Source: an uncultured bacterium (GTDB lineage Bacteria; Myxococcota_A; Polyangia; Polyangiales; Houyiibacteriaceae). From it: a stretch of 50,177 nucleotides of DNA. The DNA lies in the NCBI GenBank assembly GCA_938024995.1, contig CALJDU010000023.1, positions 1 through 50,177 on the forward strand, given 5' to 3'. Made by a program: the position numbers and the translations under genes. Below the pieces are notes generated by a model. That model saw only the letters and a program-made list of their open reading frames with translations. It had not been told where the DNA came from and ran no database searches. Below, piece after piece: positions 18,064-26,455 of this stretch; position 1 is the first letter of the stretch; every line of letters starts with the position of its first letter.

Positions 18064-18758
18064 ACATTGGCAAGATGATCGTCGCGACGTTGCTCGCGCT
18101 TCTCGCTTATGACGCGAGTGCTGCGAGCGCCCAGTGGTCGGACGAATACCGACCCTCGATGATGTCCTCCGAGCGCTTCGCGTTCGAGCTCCGGGTCGGC
18201 ACGTACCAGCCGGATGTCGGCAACGACGCCTTCTCGCTGATCTACGAAGACGACCGCGGGCCGATGGCCGGCGCGGAGTTTCACATTCTCCCGGCCCGCA
18301 TTCCCTACGTCGGTCTGGTCGGTGTCGGGCTCGGCTTTGGTTGGGCGAGCTACAGCGGCGGGGCGTGCGTCGACGCGGCGTGCACCAACCGCACAGACGA
18401 AGAAGCGTCCTTCCGCCTTATCCCACTCAGCGCGATGGGCGTCCTGCGCATCGACGTGCTCGCGCGTGAGCTCAGCATCCCGATCATCTTGACCGGCAAG
18501 ATCGGCATCGACTTCGCGTTCTTCAAAGCGGAGTCAGGCTCGCGAGAAGAGACCAGCGGCGTCAGCATTGGGCTCCGCTGGGCGATTCAGGTCGCGCTTG
18601 AGCTCGACTTCATCAGCCCTGGTTCTGCCCGCTCGCTCGACGAGGACTGGGGCATCAACCACACGTTCATCTTCGGCGAAGTCTACGGGTCGAACGCGAA
18701 CTCGCAGCTCCCGGTCGGCGACCTGACGTGGTCCGCGGGCCTCGGCCTGACCTTCTAG
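18060..18758 (+). CDS. MXAN_2562-family outer-membrane beta-barrel protein
   Basis: The 232-residue product has a signal peptide (VATLLALLAYDASAASAQ) and then an outer-membrane barrel of a type characteristic of myxobacteria. Recognisable segments are FELRVGTYQPDV near the start, YEDDRGPMAGAEFHIL, VGLGFGWASYSG, IPLSAMGVLRIDVLAREL and the end RSLDEDWGINHTFIFGEVYG, with LTWSAGLGLTF closing on the terminal Phe typical of barrel proteins. Function is unknown in the family. The start codon overlaps the stop of the MYXO-CTERM-like gene (ATGA), so the two are made together and may form a surface complex. truA follows 8 bases later. Confidence 0.85.
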   Translation: MNIGKMIVATLLALLAYDASAASAQWSDEYRPSMMSSERFAFELRVGTYQPDVGNDAFSLIYEDDRGPMAGAEFHILPARIPYVGLVGVGLGFGWASYSGGACVDAACTNRTDEEASFRLIPLSAMGVLRIDVLARELSIPIILTGKIGIDFAFFKAESGSREETSGVSIGLRWAIQVALELDFISPGSARSLDEDWGINHTFIFGEVYGSNANSQLPVGDLTWSAGLGLTF

Positions 18759-18766
18759 AACTCCGC

Positions 18767-19612
18767 GTGAGCCGGGATCTGCCTTTCGGGATTCGTCTCA
18801 CGATCGCGTACGACGGAACCGCGTTCGCGGGCTGGCAAGTGCAGCCGCGCCAACGAACGGTGCAGGAGACGATCGAGGAGGCGCTCACGGGCATGCGGCT
18901 CAAGCACTCAAAAGTGAGAGGCGCGAGCCGCACCGATTCCGGCGTCCACGCGATGGGCCAGGTCGCGAGCGTCGCGATCGATCGGGACATTCCGCCGCGC
19001 GGAATCGCGCTTGGGCTCACTGGGCTCTTGCCCGACGACGTCTCGATCACGAGCGCCGCGCGTTGCGACCGACGCTACAACCCGCGTTATGACGCGCAGG
19101 GAAAGCTCTATCGCTACCTCATCAAAGTCGGCGCGACCCGCGATCCGCTCACTCGACATCGTGCTTGGTACGTGAGCCCAACGCTGGCTCGTCGTGACCG
19201 TCGAGAGCGAGGTCACTTCGTCGACGACTACCTCTGCGTCGACGCGATGCGTGACGCGGCCCAGCGGCTCTGTGGTACGCACGACTTTCGCGCCTTTCGT
19301 GCGGCGAGCGACTACCGCGAGAACACCGTCCGCACGCTGCGCGGGGTGCGCGTCATCCCGGGTCTGTGGGGCGACCCGGCGCTACTCGCGATCGAGGTCG
19401 AAGGCGACGCCTTCATGAAGAACATGGTGCGCATCCTCGCCGGGACGTTGCTCGACATCGGACGTCAGCGGTACACGCCCGACCTCATCGATCACATGTT
19501 CACGACGGGAGCGCGTCGCGGTCACGGAGGGCCGACCGCGCCCGCGCACGGGCTGTGTCTGGTTCGGATCGATCTACGTCGCGGTGACTATTACAAGGTG
19601 CCGCGACGTTGA
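18767..19612 (+). CDS. truA: tRNA pseudouridine(38-40) synthase TruA
   Basis: TruA converts uridines 38-40 of the tRNA anticodon arm to pseudouridine. The 281-residue product starts at the GTG at 18767 (SRDLPFGIRLTIAYDGTAF), just after the barrel gene. The catalytic Asp57 lies in GASRTDSGVHAMGQ, the family signature. Other hallmarks are YDGTAFAGWQ, KLYRYLI, GTHDFRAFRA and GDAFMKNMVRILAGTLLDIG. A longer frame begins inside the barrel gene but overlaps it by 31 bases and adds nothing family-like. Its 3' end faces the VanW-type gene with a 12-base gap. Confidence 0.95.
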   Translation: MSRDLPFGIRLTIAYDGTAFAGWQVQPRQRTVQETIEEALTGMRLKHSKVRGASRTDSGVHAMGQVASVAIDRDIPPRGIALGLTGLLPDDVSITSAARCDRRYNPRYDAQGKLYRYLIKVGATRDPLTRHRAWYVSPTLARRDRRERGHFVDDYLCVDAMRDAAQRLCGTHDFRAFRAASDYRENTVRTLRGVRVIPGLWGDPALLAIEVEGDAFMKNMVRILAGTLLDIGRQRYTPDLIDHMFTTGARRGHGGPTAPAHGLCLVRIDLRRGDYYKVPRR

Positions 19613-19624
19613 CCGCATGCCCTG

Positions 19625-21157
19625 CTACGGAGCGGGGACAGGGGCGACTTCAGCGCCGGGCGCAGCAGGTGCGGGGGCGGCGCTTGGTCGCTGCGCAGAC
19701 GGCATCCCGTTCGCCGTGGTCCAGCCGAGGGTCCCGGTCCGCCCGGCGCGTCGGCGCGTCGCGATGCCCGCGACCTCGGGTCCCCAGGTCATCGTGGTGT
19801 ACTCGTCGGCGCGGTACTCGTTGTGGGTATCGCCCGCGGGGGCTTCATAGTCTTCAGGCCGGGGGCCGCCGGTGCCGACGCGCCAGATCTGACGGGTGGG
19901 CGGGTAGACGTCTCGGCTCGGTTGGCGCGTCGCTTGGTTGAGCGCGAGGTCGCGGACGATGCGCCAACGCTTGACCGTGAAGCCAGGGACGCCGCGCTGG
20001 GAGAGAACGCGAACACCGCGCGGGAGGTCACTCGTCTCGATGACCCGCTCGTCGTACGCCGAGAAGCTCTCGATGCGGCGCACAAAGGTCACGAGGTACG
20101 GCTGCGCTGAGCCCAGGACACTCGCGGTGACCTGGCCGCCCTCAACCTTGACGCGGAGGACGACGGGGAAGGGCTGATCGTTTTTGAAGCGGAAGTTGAT
20201 GTCGGGGTAGCTGACCGCAGCGTCGAGCCCGAGCTTGATGTAGGTGCTGGGGCGGCTGTGCGGTCGTCGCTCAGTGATCTCGAGGCCCGCGAAGAACGCC
20301 GCGGCGTGAATCGTACCGGCGATTTGGCAAGCGCCTCCGCCGAGCCCGTCCACCAGCTCGCCCGCCGCGATGACGGTCGCGGGTTTGAAGCCGTTCGCTT
20401 GGTTTCGCTCGCCGACGACCTCGTTGAAGTCGAACTCTTCTCCTGGAAGCAACACCAGGCCGTCGATCTTCCGCGCCGCGACGCGAAGGTTGTGCGTACG
20501 GTCGCGCGCAGTGAGCGTGGAGTTGTAGTGGGTCGCGAACTCTCCGAGCGTCTTACGAATCTCGATCCCAACGAGCTCTTCAGCGCGGCGCCGGGGAGCG
20601 GATGAGGTCGCGACCAGAGGAAGCTCATCGCCGCGCGCGGTCGACAACGCCTGCAGGCGATCCAGCGTCGCCCAGACGTCGACCTCGACGCCTTCCTGTT
20701 CTGGGATGACCGCTTCGGTGTCGGGGTTGTAGCGCGCGTCGGTCGGGTCGCGGTCTGCGCGACGCTTGAGATCCACCAGCGCGGTCAGCGCGGTCTCGAT
20801 GTCGAGACGAACCGGCAGCGTGAGGGGGAGCGTGGCGCCGCGCGAATCACGGAGGTGTCGGCGCATCACGGACTCCGGGTTGTGCGCCTCCAGCAAAAGA
20901 GACCGGAGCCGCTCGCGGTCGACCTGAAGGCCGAGCTCTCCGCGAGTGCGCGTCATCTCAATTCCTGCGCCCGCGATCTTGACCGGGACCGCTTCGAACG
21001 CGCTTGGCATCGACGCGACCACGTCGGCGATCTCCGCAGCGCTGACGCTTTGCTCGTCCACCGTGACGCGAATGGTTCCCTCCGCGCCTGCGTGAGACGA
21101 GAGGATCAAGAGGAGCGAGACCAAGGGGATCCAACGACGCATGCCCCGAATGTCCAT
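19625..21157 (-). CDS. Secreted VanW-domain protein with N-terminal peptidoglycan-binding-like domain
   Basis: The 510-residue product has a signal peptide (RRWIPLVSLLLILSSHAGA). A second ATG at 21142 starts directly at the basic part of the signal and is equally possible. Residues about 28-180 resemble the repeat domains (PG_binding_4 type) that often precede VanW. Residues about 205-330 are a clear VanW domain: FATHYNS, THNLRVAARKIDGLVLLPGEE, FNEVVGERNQANGFKPATVI, GLGGGACQIAGTIHAAAF and RRPHSRPSTYI. VanW occurs beside some glycopeptide-resistance genes but is mostly a cell-wall protein of unknown function. No other resistance gene is present, so a general envelope role is likelier. The Pro/Ala-rich tail is probably disordered. 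Confidence 0.9.
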   Translation of the reverse strand: MDIRGMRRWIPLVSLLLILSSHAGAEGTIRVTVDEQSVSAAEIADVVASMPSAFEAVPVKIAGAGIEMTRTRGELGLQVDRERLRSLLLEAHNPESVMRRHLRDSRGATLPLTLPVRLDIETALTALVDLKRRADRDPTDARYNPDTEAVIPEQEGVEVDVWATLDRLQALSTARGDELPLVATSSAPRRRAEELVGIEIRKTLGEFATHYNSTLTARDRTHNLRVAARKIDGLVLLPGEEFDFNEVVGERNQANGFKPATVIAAGELVDGLGGGACQIAGTIHAAAFFAGLEITERRPHSRPSTYIKLGLDAAVSYPDINFRFKNDQPFPVVLRVKVEGGQVTASVLGSAQPYLVTFVRRIESFSAYDERVIETSDLPRGVRVLSQRGVPGFTVKRWRIVRDLALNQATRQPSRDVYPPTRQIWRVGTGGPRPEDYEAPAGDTHNEYRADEYTTMTWGPEVAGIATRRRAGRTGTLGWTTANGMPSAQRPSAAPAPAAPGAEVAPVPAP

Positions 21158-21187
21158 TCGGTCGACCGAGAGCGCAAAAAACGGACG

Positions 21188-21640
21188 CTAAGGGAGCAAC
21201 GATGATCCCGCTGCGTCGGAGAAGAGCTTGTGCATTGCCTCCGCGAGCCCGTCGCGTCTGCCGCAGCGCGTCTCGACGAGTCGGGCAGCGTCGTCGGTCG
21301 AGCTGGCGGTGAGCACGGGGAAGCCCAGCCGGAGGAGCCGCGACATCGCGGTCGCGACCGAACGACTCACCGCTCCGCGAAACCCGGACTGCAGAAACGC
21401 CAGCACCGCGAGCGGGCACTCGATATGACCGAAGGGCTCCATCAGTTGGCGCCGCATCGAGTCTCGCGGCGGGATGGCACGCGGTCCGATGATCGTGACG
21501 TAGGGAGCGGTCGGGTTCGCGAGCAGGAAGTCTCGATAGTGCCGGACGTGGGGCGGTCGGATTTGGTCGATGACGAGCGAGATGTTGACGCCGGCGTGGA
21601 CCGCCAGGCTCACGTCTCGATCCTGGAAGACGACGTTCAT
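21188..21640 (-). CDS. Hypothetical protein, second of two tandem paralogues (SpoIIAA/STAS-like?)
   Basis: This 150-residue soluble protein is clearly paralogous to the product of the upstream gene. Both share IECPLAVL-FLQ-GFRGAVSRSV, TAM-RL, FPVLTASS and a following AA-x-(I/L)VE, with matching spacing throughout. Alternating strands and helices (VTIIGPRAIPP, then a hydrophobic strand with a helix) recall SpoIIAA/STAS- or SEC14-type folds, but no catalytic or phosphorylated Ser is identifiable. The ATG at 21640 overlaps the stop of its paralogue by four bases. It precedes the VanW-type gene by 30 bases, so all three may be one operon downstream of glyA. Confidence 0.75.
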   Translation of the reverse strand: MNVVFQDRDVSLAVHAGVNISLVIDQIRPPHVRHYRDFLLANPTAPYVTIIGPRAIPPRDSMRRQLMEPFGHIECPLAVLAFLQSGFRGAVSRSVATAMSRLLRLGFPVLTASSTDDAARLVETRCGRRDGLAEAMHKLFSDAAGSSLLP

Positions 21641-22092
21641 CGCGCCGCGGCTTCGTCGTGACGCAGGAACGGGTCGTAGACGGTATGCGCCGCGACCGAG
21701 AAGTCGTGACAGAGGCCGCGCTTCTCAACGATGGTCGCGGCGCTCTCGATCGATGACGCGGTCAGGACGGGGAACTGAACGCGGCCGAGCCTGGCCATCG
21801 CCGTGATCACCGAGCGGCTGACCGCGCCGCGGAAGCCCGTCTGGAGAAAGATGAGGACCGCGAGCGGACACTCGATCTCACGAAAGGGCGCCATCATCTT
21901 CGCGCGAAGAGGCGGCGACGGGGGAGGCGCGTTCGGGCCGATGATCCCGACGTAGGCGTTGCGCGGGTTCGCGCGGAGCACCTCTGCGAAAGGTAGTAGG
22001 TGCGCCTCGACGGAGACACCGTACGCGATCGAAAGTGTCACCCGTTCGTGCACCCCGACCGCGAATGACTCGTCTCGGTAGAAGACCTCCAC
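21637..22092 (-). CDS. Hypothetical protein, first of two tandem paralogues (SpoIIAA/STAS-like?)
   Basis: The 151-residue product begins MEVFYRDESFAVGVHERVTLSI. It shows the same pattern as the next gene: a two-strand N-terminus, YVGIIGPNAPPPSPPLRAKM, the block IECPLAVLIFLQTGFRGAVS and a helical end with a VEKRG segment. No signal peptide or membrane helix is present, so it is cytoplasmic. I cannot assign a function. The family resemblance to STAS/SpoIIAA-type regulators is structural pattern only. It lies 64 bases after glyA on the same strand and is translationally coupled to its paralogue by an ATGA overlap, consistent with a heterodimer formed after gene duplication. Confidence 0.75.
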   Translation of the reverse strand: MEVFYRDESFAVGVHERVTLSIAYGVSVEAHLLPFAEVLRANPRNAYVGIIGPNAPPPSPPLRAKMMAPFREIECPLAVLIFLQTGFRGAVSRSVITAMARLGRVQFPVLTASSIESAATIVEKRGLCHDFSVAAHTVYDPFLRHDEAAAR

Positions 22093-22156
22093 GATGCGGA
22101 TTGTAGAGGCTCACAACGATGGGTGGCTCACATCGAAACACCCGTGCGCAGAAGGG

Positions 22157-23398
22157 TTAGCGCGGAACGGGAAACGAATCGCACAGCGCTTCCACTTCGC
22201 CGCGAATCCGGTCGGTCACCCCTACGTCGTCCGGGGCGCGGATGACCTCGTTCATCCAGCGCGCGAGCTGCACCATTTCGCTCTTACCCATCCCGCGCGT
22301 AGTCAGGGCGGGGGTCCCAATGCGGATCCCGCTTGGGTCGAAAGGCTTACGCGTGTCGAACGGCACCGAGTTGTAGTTGCAGACGATGCCCGCGCGATCG
22401 AGGGCTTGCGCGGCGACCTTCCCAGGCACGTTGCATGACCGAAGATCACACAGGACCAAGTGGTTGTCGGTCCCGCCCGTGACGAGCGTGATGCCCTGAC
22501 TCATGAGCTCGTCGGCGAGGTGCTTCGCGTTCGAGACGACGTTCGCGGCGTAGGTTCGAAACTCCGGCTTGCTCGCGAGACGCGCCGCGATCGCGATCCC
22601 GGCGGTGGTGCCGTTGTGCGGTCCGCCTTGGAGCCCGGGGAAGACCGCGCGGTCGATCGCCTTCTTGTGCTCTTTGGTGCACATGATCATCCCGCCCCGC
22701 GGACCGCGGAACGTCTTGTGCGTGGTGCTGGTGATGATGTCGGCGTGGCCGACCGGTGTGGGATGCGCGCCTCCGGCGACCAGCCCTGAGATGTGCGCGA
22801 TGTCCGCTGCGAGGATCGCGCCGACGTCACGCGCGATCTCCGCGAAGCGATCAAACTCGACGGTCCGCGCGTAGGCGGTGGTGCCGCAGAAGATCAACTT
22901 GGGCTTGTGCTCCTTGGCGAGCTTCGCGACCTCGTCGAAATCGATCCGGTGGTCCGACTCGCGAACGCCATACTGCACCGCGTTGAAGTAGGCGCCCGTG
23001 ATCGATACGCCCCAACCATGCGTCAGGTGGCCGCCGCTCGGGAGCCCAAGCCCCATGACGGTGTCGCCCGGTTTGAGGAACGCGAAGTACACCGCGAGGT
23101 TCGCGGGAGAGCCGGAGTAGGGCTGGACGTTCGCGTGGTCGACCCCGAAGAGCTTCTTGAGCCGCTGACACGCGAGCTTCTCGACGACGTCGATGTGCTG
23201 CTGGCCTTCGTAGTACCGCTTGCCGGCGTACCCCTCGGAGTACTTGTTGTTCAGCACGGAGCCGCACGCCTCCATCACTGCGGGGAACGCGTAGTTCTCG
23301 CTCGGGATGAGCCGAAGGGTCCGATGCTGACGCTCTTCCTCGAGCAGGATTTGTTTGGCGATTTTTGGGTCGACGCTGGCGAGGGCGTGGTCGGTCAT
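22157..23398 (-). CDS. glyA: Serine hydroxymethyltransferase
   Basis: GlyA interconverts serine and glycine with transfer of a one-carbon unit to tetrahydrofolate, using pyridoxal phosphate. The 413-residue product (417 in E. coli) starts at the ATG at 23398. The PLP-binding Lys228 lies in TSTTHKTFRGPRGG. Other family blocks are LIPSENYAFPAVMEACGS, NKYSEGYAGKRYYEG, NVQPYSGSPAN and GGTDNHLVLCDL. The frame stays open upstream across trpE on the other strand, but that extension is antisense noise in GC-rich DNA. It is divergent from trpE with only a 48-base gap, which must hold both promoters. Confidence 0.98.
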   Translation of the reverse strand: MTDHALASVDPKIAKQILLEEERQHRTLRLIPSENYAFPAVMEACGSVLNNKYSEGYAGKRYYEGQQHIDVVEKLACQRLKKLFGVDHANVQPYSGSPANLAVYFAFLKPGDTVMGLGLPSGGHLTHGWGVSITGAYFNAVQYGVRESDHRIDFDEVAKLAKEHKPKLIFCGTTAYARTVEFDRFAEIARDVGAILAADIAHISGLVAGGAHPTPVGHADIITSTTHKTFRGPRGGMIMCTKEHKKAIDRAVFPGLQGGPHNGTTAGIAIAARLASKPEFRTYAANVVSNAKHLADELMSQGITLVTGGTDNHLVLCDLRSCNVPGKVAAQALDRAGIVCNYNSVPFDTRKPFDPSGIRIGTPALTTRGMGKSEMVQLARWMNEVIRAPDDVGVTDRIRGEVEALCDSFPVPR

Positions 23399-23446
23399 GC
23401 GGTACGAGATAGCACGCGAGCGGTTCTCCGTGATACGCAAACAGGC

Positions 23447-24940
23447 GTGAATGTGACCCCGGATCGCGCGTCGTTCTTGGCTCTCGCGAGCGAGGGCAGC
23501 GGGGCGAACGTTGTCCCCGTCACGGTCGAGATCTTGTCCGACCTCATCACACCTGTCGCGGCCCTCGCGACCCTGGGGGCAGACCCTGGTTCGTACTTGC
23601 TCGAGAGCGTGGTCGGCGGCGAAGAGTGGGCGCGCTACTCGTTCGTCGGCTTCGCGCCGGATCTCGTCGTTCGCGGCAAAGCGGACGTGTTTGAGCGTGA
23701 CGTCGACGGGCAGCTTCACCGCGAGCATGAATGCGACCCCTTTGCGCGACTGAAGGAAGAGCTCGCGCGCTACCGTCCGCCCACTGCGTCGCTCCCGCTT
23801 CCGCGTTTCTGGGGCGGCGCGGTCGGCTACTTCGCCTACGACATCGTTAAGCGTTTCGAGCCAACGATCGGCGTTCCGATCGAGCGAGATGACGACTGGG
23901 AGTTTGAGTTCGCGCTCGGCGGGACCGTCCTCATCTTCGATCGGGTGAAGGGGACCATCAAGATCGTCTACATCGCGCGGACCGAGGACGCGGATGACCT
24001 CGGCTCGGTCTACCACCGCGCGGTCAGTGCGCTGCGCCGCGTCGCGCGACGGTTGGCGACGCCGGTGCAGCTTCAGCCCATGTCGCTCGCCACCGCGAGC
24101 GGCGAGCTGCCCGCGTCGTCGTTCAACCGCGAGAGCTACGTCGACGCGGTCGAGCGCGTCAAGGAGCACATCCGCGCCGGCGACGTGTTTCAGTGCGTGC
24201 TCTCTCAACGGTTTGAGGTGCCGCGGGCGGGAGCGGATCCCCTCGACGTCTACCGCGCGATGCGGGTCATCAATCCATCGCCTTACATGTACTTTCTCCG
24301 ATTCGGTGATCGCGTGATCGCGGGCGCGAGCCCGGAGACATTGGTTCGGGTGGAAGAGGGCGTGGCGGCCGTGCGGCCGATCGCGGGGACGCGTCCGCGG
24401 GGAGCGTCGCCGGAAGCGGACGACGCGCTCGCAGAAGAGCTGCTCGCGGATGAGAAGGAACGCTCCGAGCACGTGATGCTCGTCGATCTGGGGCGCAATG
24501 ATCTTGGACGGGTCGCCGCTCGTGGCACCGTCGCCATCACCGACCAGATGGTCATCGAGCGCTACTCACACGTCATGCACATCGTCTCGAATGTGCAGTG
24601 CCGGTTGGGCGAGGGCGCGAGCGCGCTCGACGCGTTCCGCGCGACGTTTCCAGCCGGGACGCTTTCCGGGGCGCCGAAAGTCCGCGCGATGCAGCTGATC
24701 GAGGAGCTTGAGCCGGTCTCCCGGGGCGTCTACGGGGGCGCGGTCGGGTACCTCGGGCTCGATGGGAACCTCGATATGGCGATCGCGATTCGGACCATGG
24801 TCGCGCGCGGCGAGACGTTCCTCCTCCAGGCGGGCGCTGGAATCGTCGAGGCCAGTGACCCTGAGCTGGAGTACGAAGAGACGGTTCACAAAGCGCGCGC
24901 CGGGCTCCTCGCGATCGCGACGGCCCGCGGAGCCACCTGA
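23447..24940 (+). CDS. trpE: Anthranilate synthase component I
   Basis: TrpE makes anthranilate from chorismate, using ammonia supplied from glutamine by TrpG, the first step of tryptophan synthesis. The 497-residue product starts at the GTG at 23447; a GTG two codons later is equally possible. The N-terminal LLESVVGGEEWARYSF is the tryptophan feedback-site region. The chorismate-binding domain shows DVFQCVLSQRF, NPSPYMYFL, ASPETLVRV, RPIAGTRPRG, DLGRNDLGRVA and GAPKVRAMQLI. It lacks a fused glutamine amidotransferase and no trpG/pabA follows, so its partner must be elsewhere. The PabB alternative is less likely given the feedback-site motif. Confidence 0.93.
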   Translation: MNVTPDRASFLALASEGSGANVVPVTVEILSDLITPVAALATLGADPGSYLLESVVGGEEWARYSFVGFAPDLVVRGKADVFERDVDGQLHREHECDPFARLKEELARYRPPTASLPLPRFWGGAVGYFAYDIVKRFEPTIGVPIERDDDWEFEFALGGTVLIFDRVKGTIKIVYIARTEDADDLGSVYHRAVSALRRVARRLATPVQLQPMSLATASGELPASSFNRESYVDAVERVKEHIRAGDVFQCVLSQRFEVPRAGADPLDVYRAMRVINPSPYMYFLRFGDRVIAGASPETLVRVEEGVAAVRPIAGTRPRGASPEADDALAEELLADEKERSEHVMLVDLGRNDLGRVAARGTVAITDQMVIERYSHVMHIVSNVQCRLGEGASALDAFRATFPAGTLSGAPKVRAMQLIEELEPVSRGVYGGAVGYLGLDGNLDMAIAIRTMVARGETFLLQAGAGIVEASDPELEYEETVHKARAGLLAIATARGAT

Positions 24941-24990
24941 GCGAGGTCGTAGACCGAGAGCCCCGAACGGAAGTATTAATCAGAGCGCAG

Positions 24991-26157
24991 ATGAGCACGA
25001 CCCCGACGACCTCGCGCGCGCGCGCGTTCTTCTACGTGACGCTCGCGTACGTCGTCGCGTTTGCGGTCGCTTGTGCCGTTGTCGGGCCCGCCCGGGACGT
25101 GTTCACAGGAGATCCGAACGCCTCGCTCTGGGCCGCGGCGATCGCGGACGTCGCCGCGACCCTGGTTATCTTCGGGTTCAGCTTCGGCTTTAGGAACTCG
25201 AGCTTCTACGACGCGTACTGGAGCGTCGCGCCCCCGTTGCTCGCGATCTACTTCGCGTTCGCGGTGGACGGCGACTTCGTGTTCCCGCCGCGCGTGGTGC
25301 TCATGTTCGCCCTTGTTTTGGCGTACGCGATACGTCTCACCCACAACTGGGCGCGCGGATGGAGCGGCCTGCACCATGTCGACTGGCGCTACGTCGACCT
25401 CAAGGCGAAGAGCGGCAAAGCGTATTGGCTCGTGAGCTTGTTCGGGATCCATCTCTTCCCGACGGTTCAGGTGTTCCTCGGCTGCCTCCCGCTCTATGTC
25501 GTCGCGTCGAGTGACCGTCCGCTCGGCTGGGTCGACGTCATCGCGAGCGTCGTGACCGGCGTCGCGATCTTGATCGAGCTCGTGGCGGACAATCAGCTGC
25601 GCCGGTTCGTGATGTTCCGCGTCGAGCGCGGAGAGCTCTTGAGAAGCGGGCTCTGGCGCTACTCCCGCCACCCCAACTACTTTGGAGAAGCGCTCTTTTG
25701 GTGGGGGCTTTTTCTGTTCACGATCCCGACCCTCGCGACGACCTGGTGGGCAGGGGCCGGGGCACTGTCGATCTTGCTGATGTTCGTTTTCGTGAGCATC
25801 CCGATGATCGAGAAGCGTTCGCTCTCGAGGCGCCCCGAGTACGCCGCTCACGCGGCCAAGACCTCTCTACTCATTCCTTGGCGACCCAAGGGAAGCCGTC
25901 CAGCCGCGCCTGTCGCGCCTGTACCCGCAACAGAAGAGGGAGCGGCGACCAGTGGGCGCGAGCCGAGCCTGGAGCTCGAACTGGACGACCTCCTTGAAGA
26001 CGTGCAGACGGCGGCCCCCAACTCCGAAGAGATCGATGAGATGGAGACGGATGTCTACTCATCCCTCGATGTGGAGAAGGCGGAGCAAGTGCTGGCAGGC
26101 GGTTCGCTCAGGGGACCATCGATCGACGCGCTCTTTCCGCCGCTCGACGAAGACTGA
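24991..26157 (+). CDS. DUF1295 / steroid 5-alpha-reductase-like membrane protein with acidic tail
   Basis: The 388-residue product has about seven membrane helices in residues 10-290. The family signature GLWRYSRHPNYFGE is at about residues 219-232, then FWWGLFLF, and IEKRSL later. This is the DUF1295/ICMT-like fold related to steroid 5-alpha-reductases and protein carboxyl methyltransferases; the bacterial members have no firmly known substrate. Unusually, about 90 residues follow the membrane domain: a Pro/Ala linker, then a strongly acidic segment (LELELDDLLEDVQTA, EEIDEMETD) ending in LFPPLDED. This tail probably lies in the cytoplasm. The gene stands alone 50 bases after trpE. A hairpin at 26206-26235 may end its transcript as well as that of tRNA-Asp. 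Confidence 0.9.
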   Translation: MSTTPTTSRARAFFYVTLAYVVAFAVACAVVGPARDVFTGDPNASLWAAAIADVAATLVIFGFSFGFRNSSFYDAYWSVAPPLLAIYFAFAVDGDFVFPPRVVLMFALVLAYAIRLTHNWARGWSGLHHVDWRYVDLKAKSGKAYWLVSLFGIHLFPTVQVFLGCLPLYVVASSDRPLGWVDVIASVVTGVAILIELVADNQLRRFVMFRVERGELLRSGLWRYSRHPNYFGEALFWWGLFLFTIPTLATTWWAGAGALSILLMFVFVSIPMIEKRSLSRRPEYAAHAAKTSLLIPWRPKGSRPAAPVAPVPATEEGAATSGREPSLELELDDLLEDVQTAAPNSEEIDEMETDVYSSLDVEKAEQVLAGGSLRGPSIDALFPPLDED

Positions 26158-26205
26158 GCCGCGTCGGCGACAGAAGCGAAAGACGGAAAACCAGCGACGG
26201 AAAAC

Positions 26206-26234
26206 AAAAACCCCAGGTCGAAACCCAGGGTTTT

Positions 26235-26235
<1 letters not shown>
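26206..26235 (-). terminator. Terminator after tRNA-Asp, probably bidirectional
   Basis: AAAAACCC at 26206-26213 pairs with GGGTTTTT at 26228-26235. On the minus strand the hairpin is followed by TTTTTGTTTT, a good U-tract just after the tRNA-Asp 3' end. On the plus strand it lies about 50 bases after the DUF1295 stop and also ends in T residues. Confidence 0.75.
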
Positions 26236-26311
<76 letters not shown>

Positions 26312-26340
26312 AATGAACAGCTGATTGCTCAGCGACGAAG

Positions 26341-26369
26341 TGTGTAGCGTAGCACTTTGAGACTGTCAA
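26341..26369 (-). promoter_or_regulatory. Sigma70-type promoter for tRNA-Asp
   Basis: On the minus strand a perfect -35 TTGACA (26369-26364) is followed after 17 bases by TACACA (26346-26341). It would start transcription near 26334, about 23 bases before the mature tRNA. The spacing is ideal and matches the tRNA-Gln promoter's arrangement. Confidence 0.65.
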
Positions 26370-26455
26370 AACCAAAGTTCGCTTTTTCGTTTCTGAAGTA
26401 AATCGTCCGTCATTTTGCAGGTCTGCCGACAGCGGCGTCCTCAGGTGGGGTACAA

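Noticed and set aside
19625..21157. Vancomycin-resistance gene cluster
   Set aside because: The VanW domain alone is widespread in envelope proteins, and no vanHAX or regulator genes are present.
22793..23446. Upstream extension of the trpE frame on the plus strand
   Set aside because: It is antisense to glyA and unlike TrpE. TrpE homology begins right after the GTG at 23447.
23399..24472. Upstream extension of the glyA frame on the minus strand
   Set aside because: The extension is antisense to trpE and unlike any GlyA. The ATG at 23398 gives the usual length and N-terminus.
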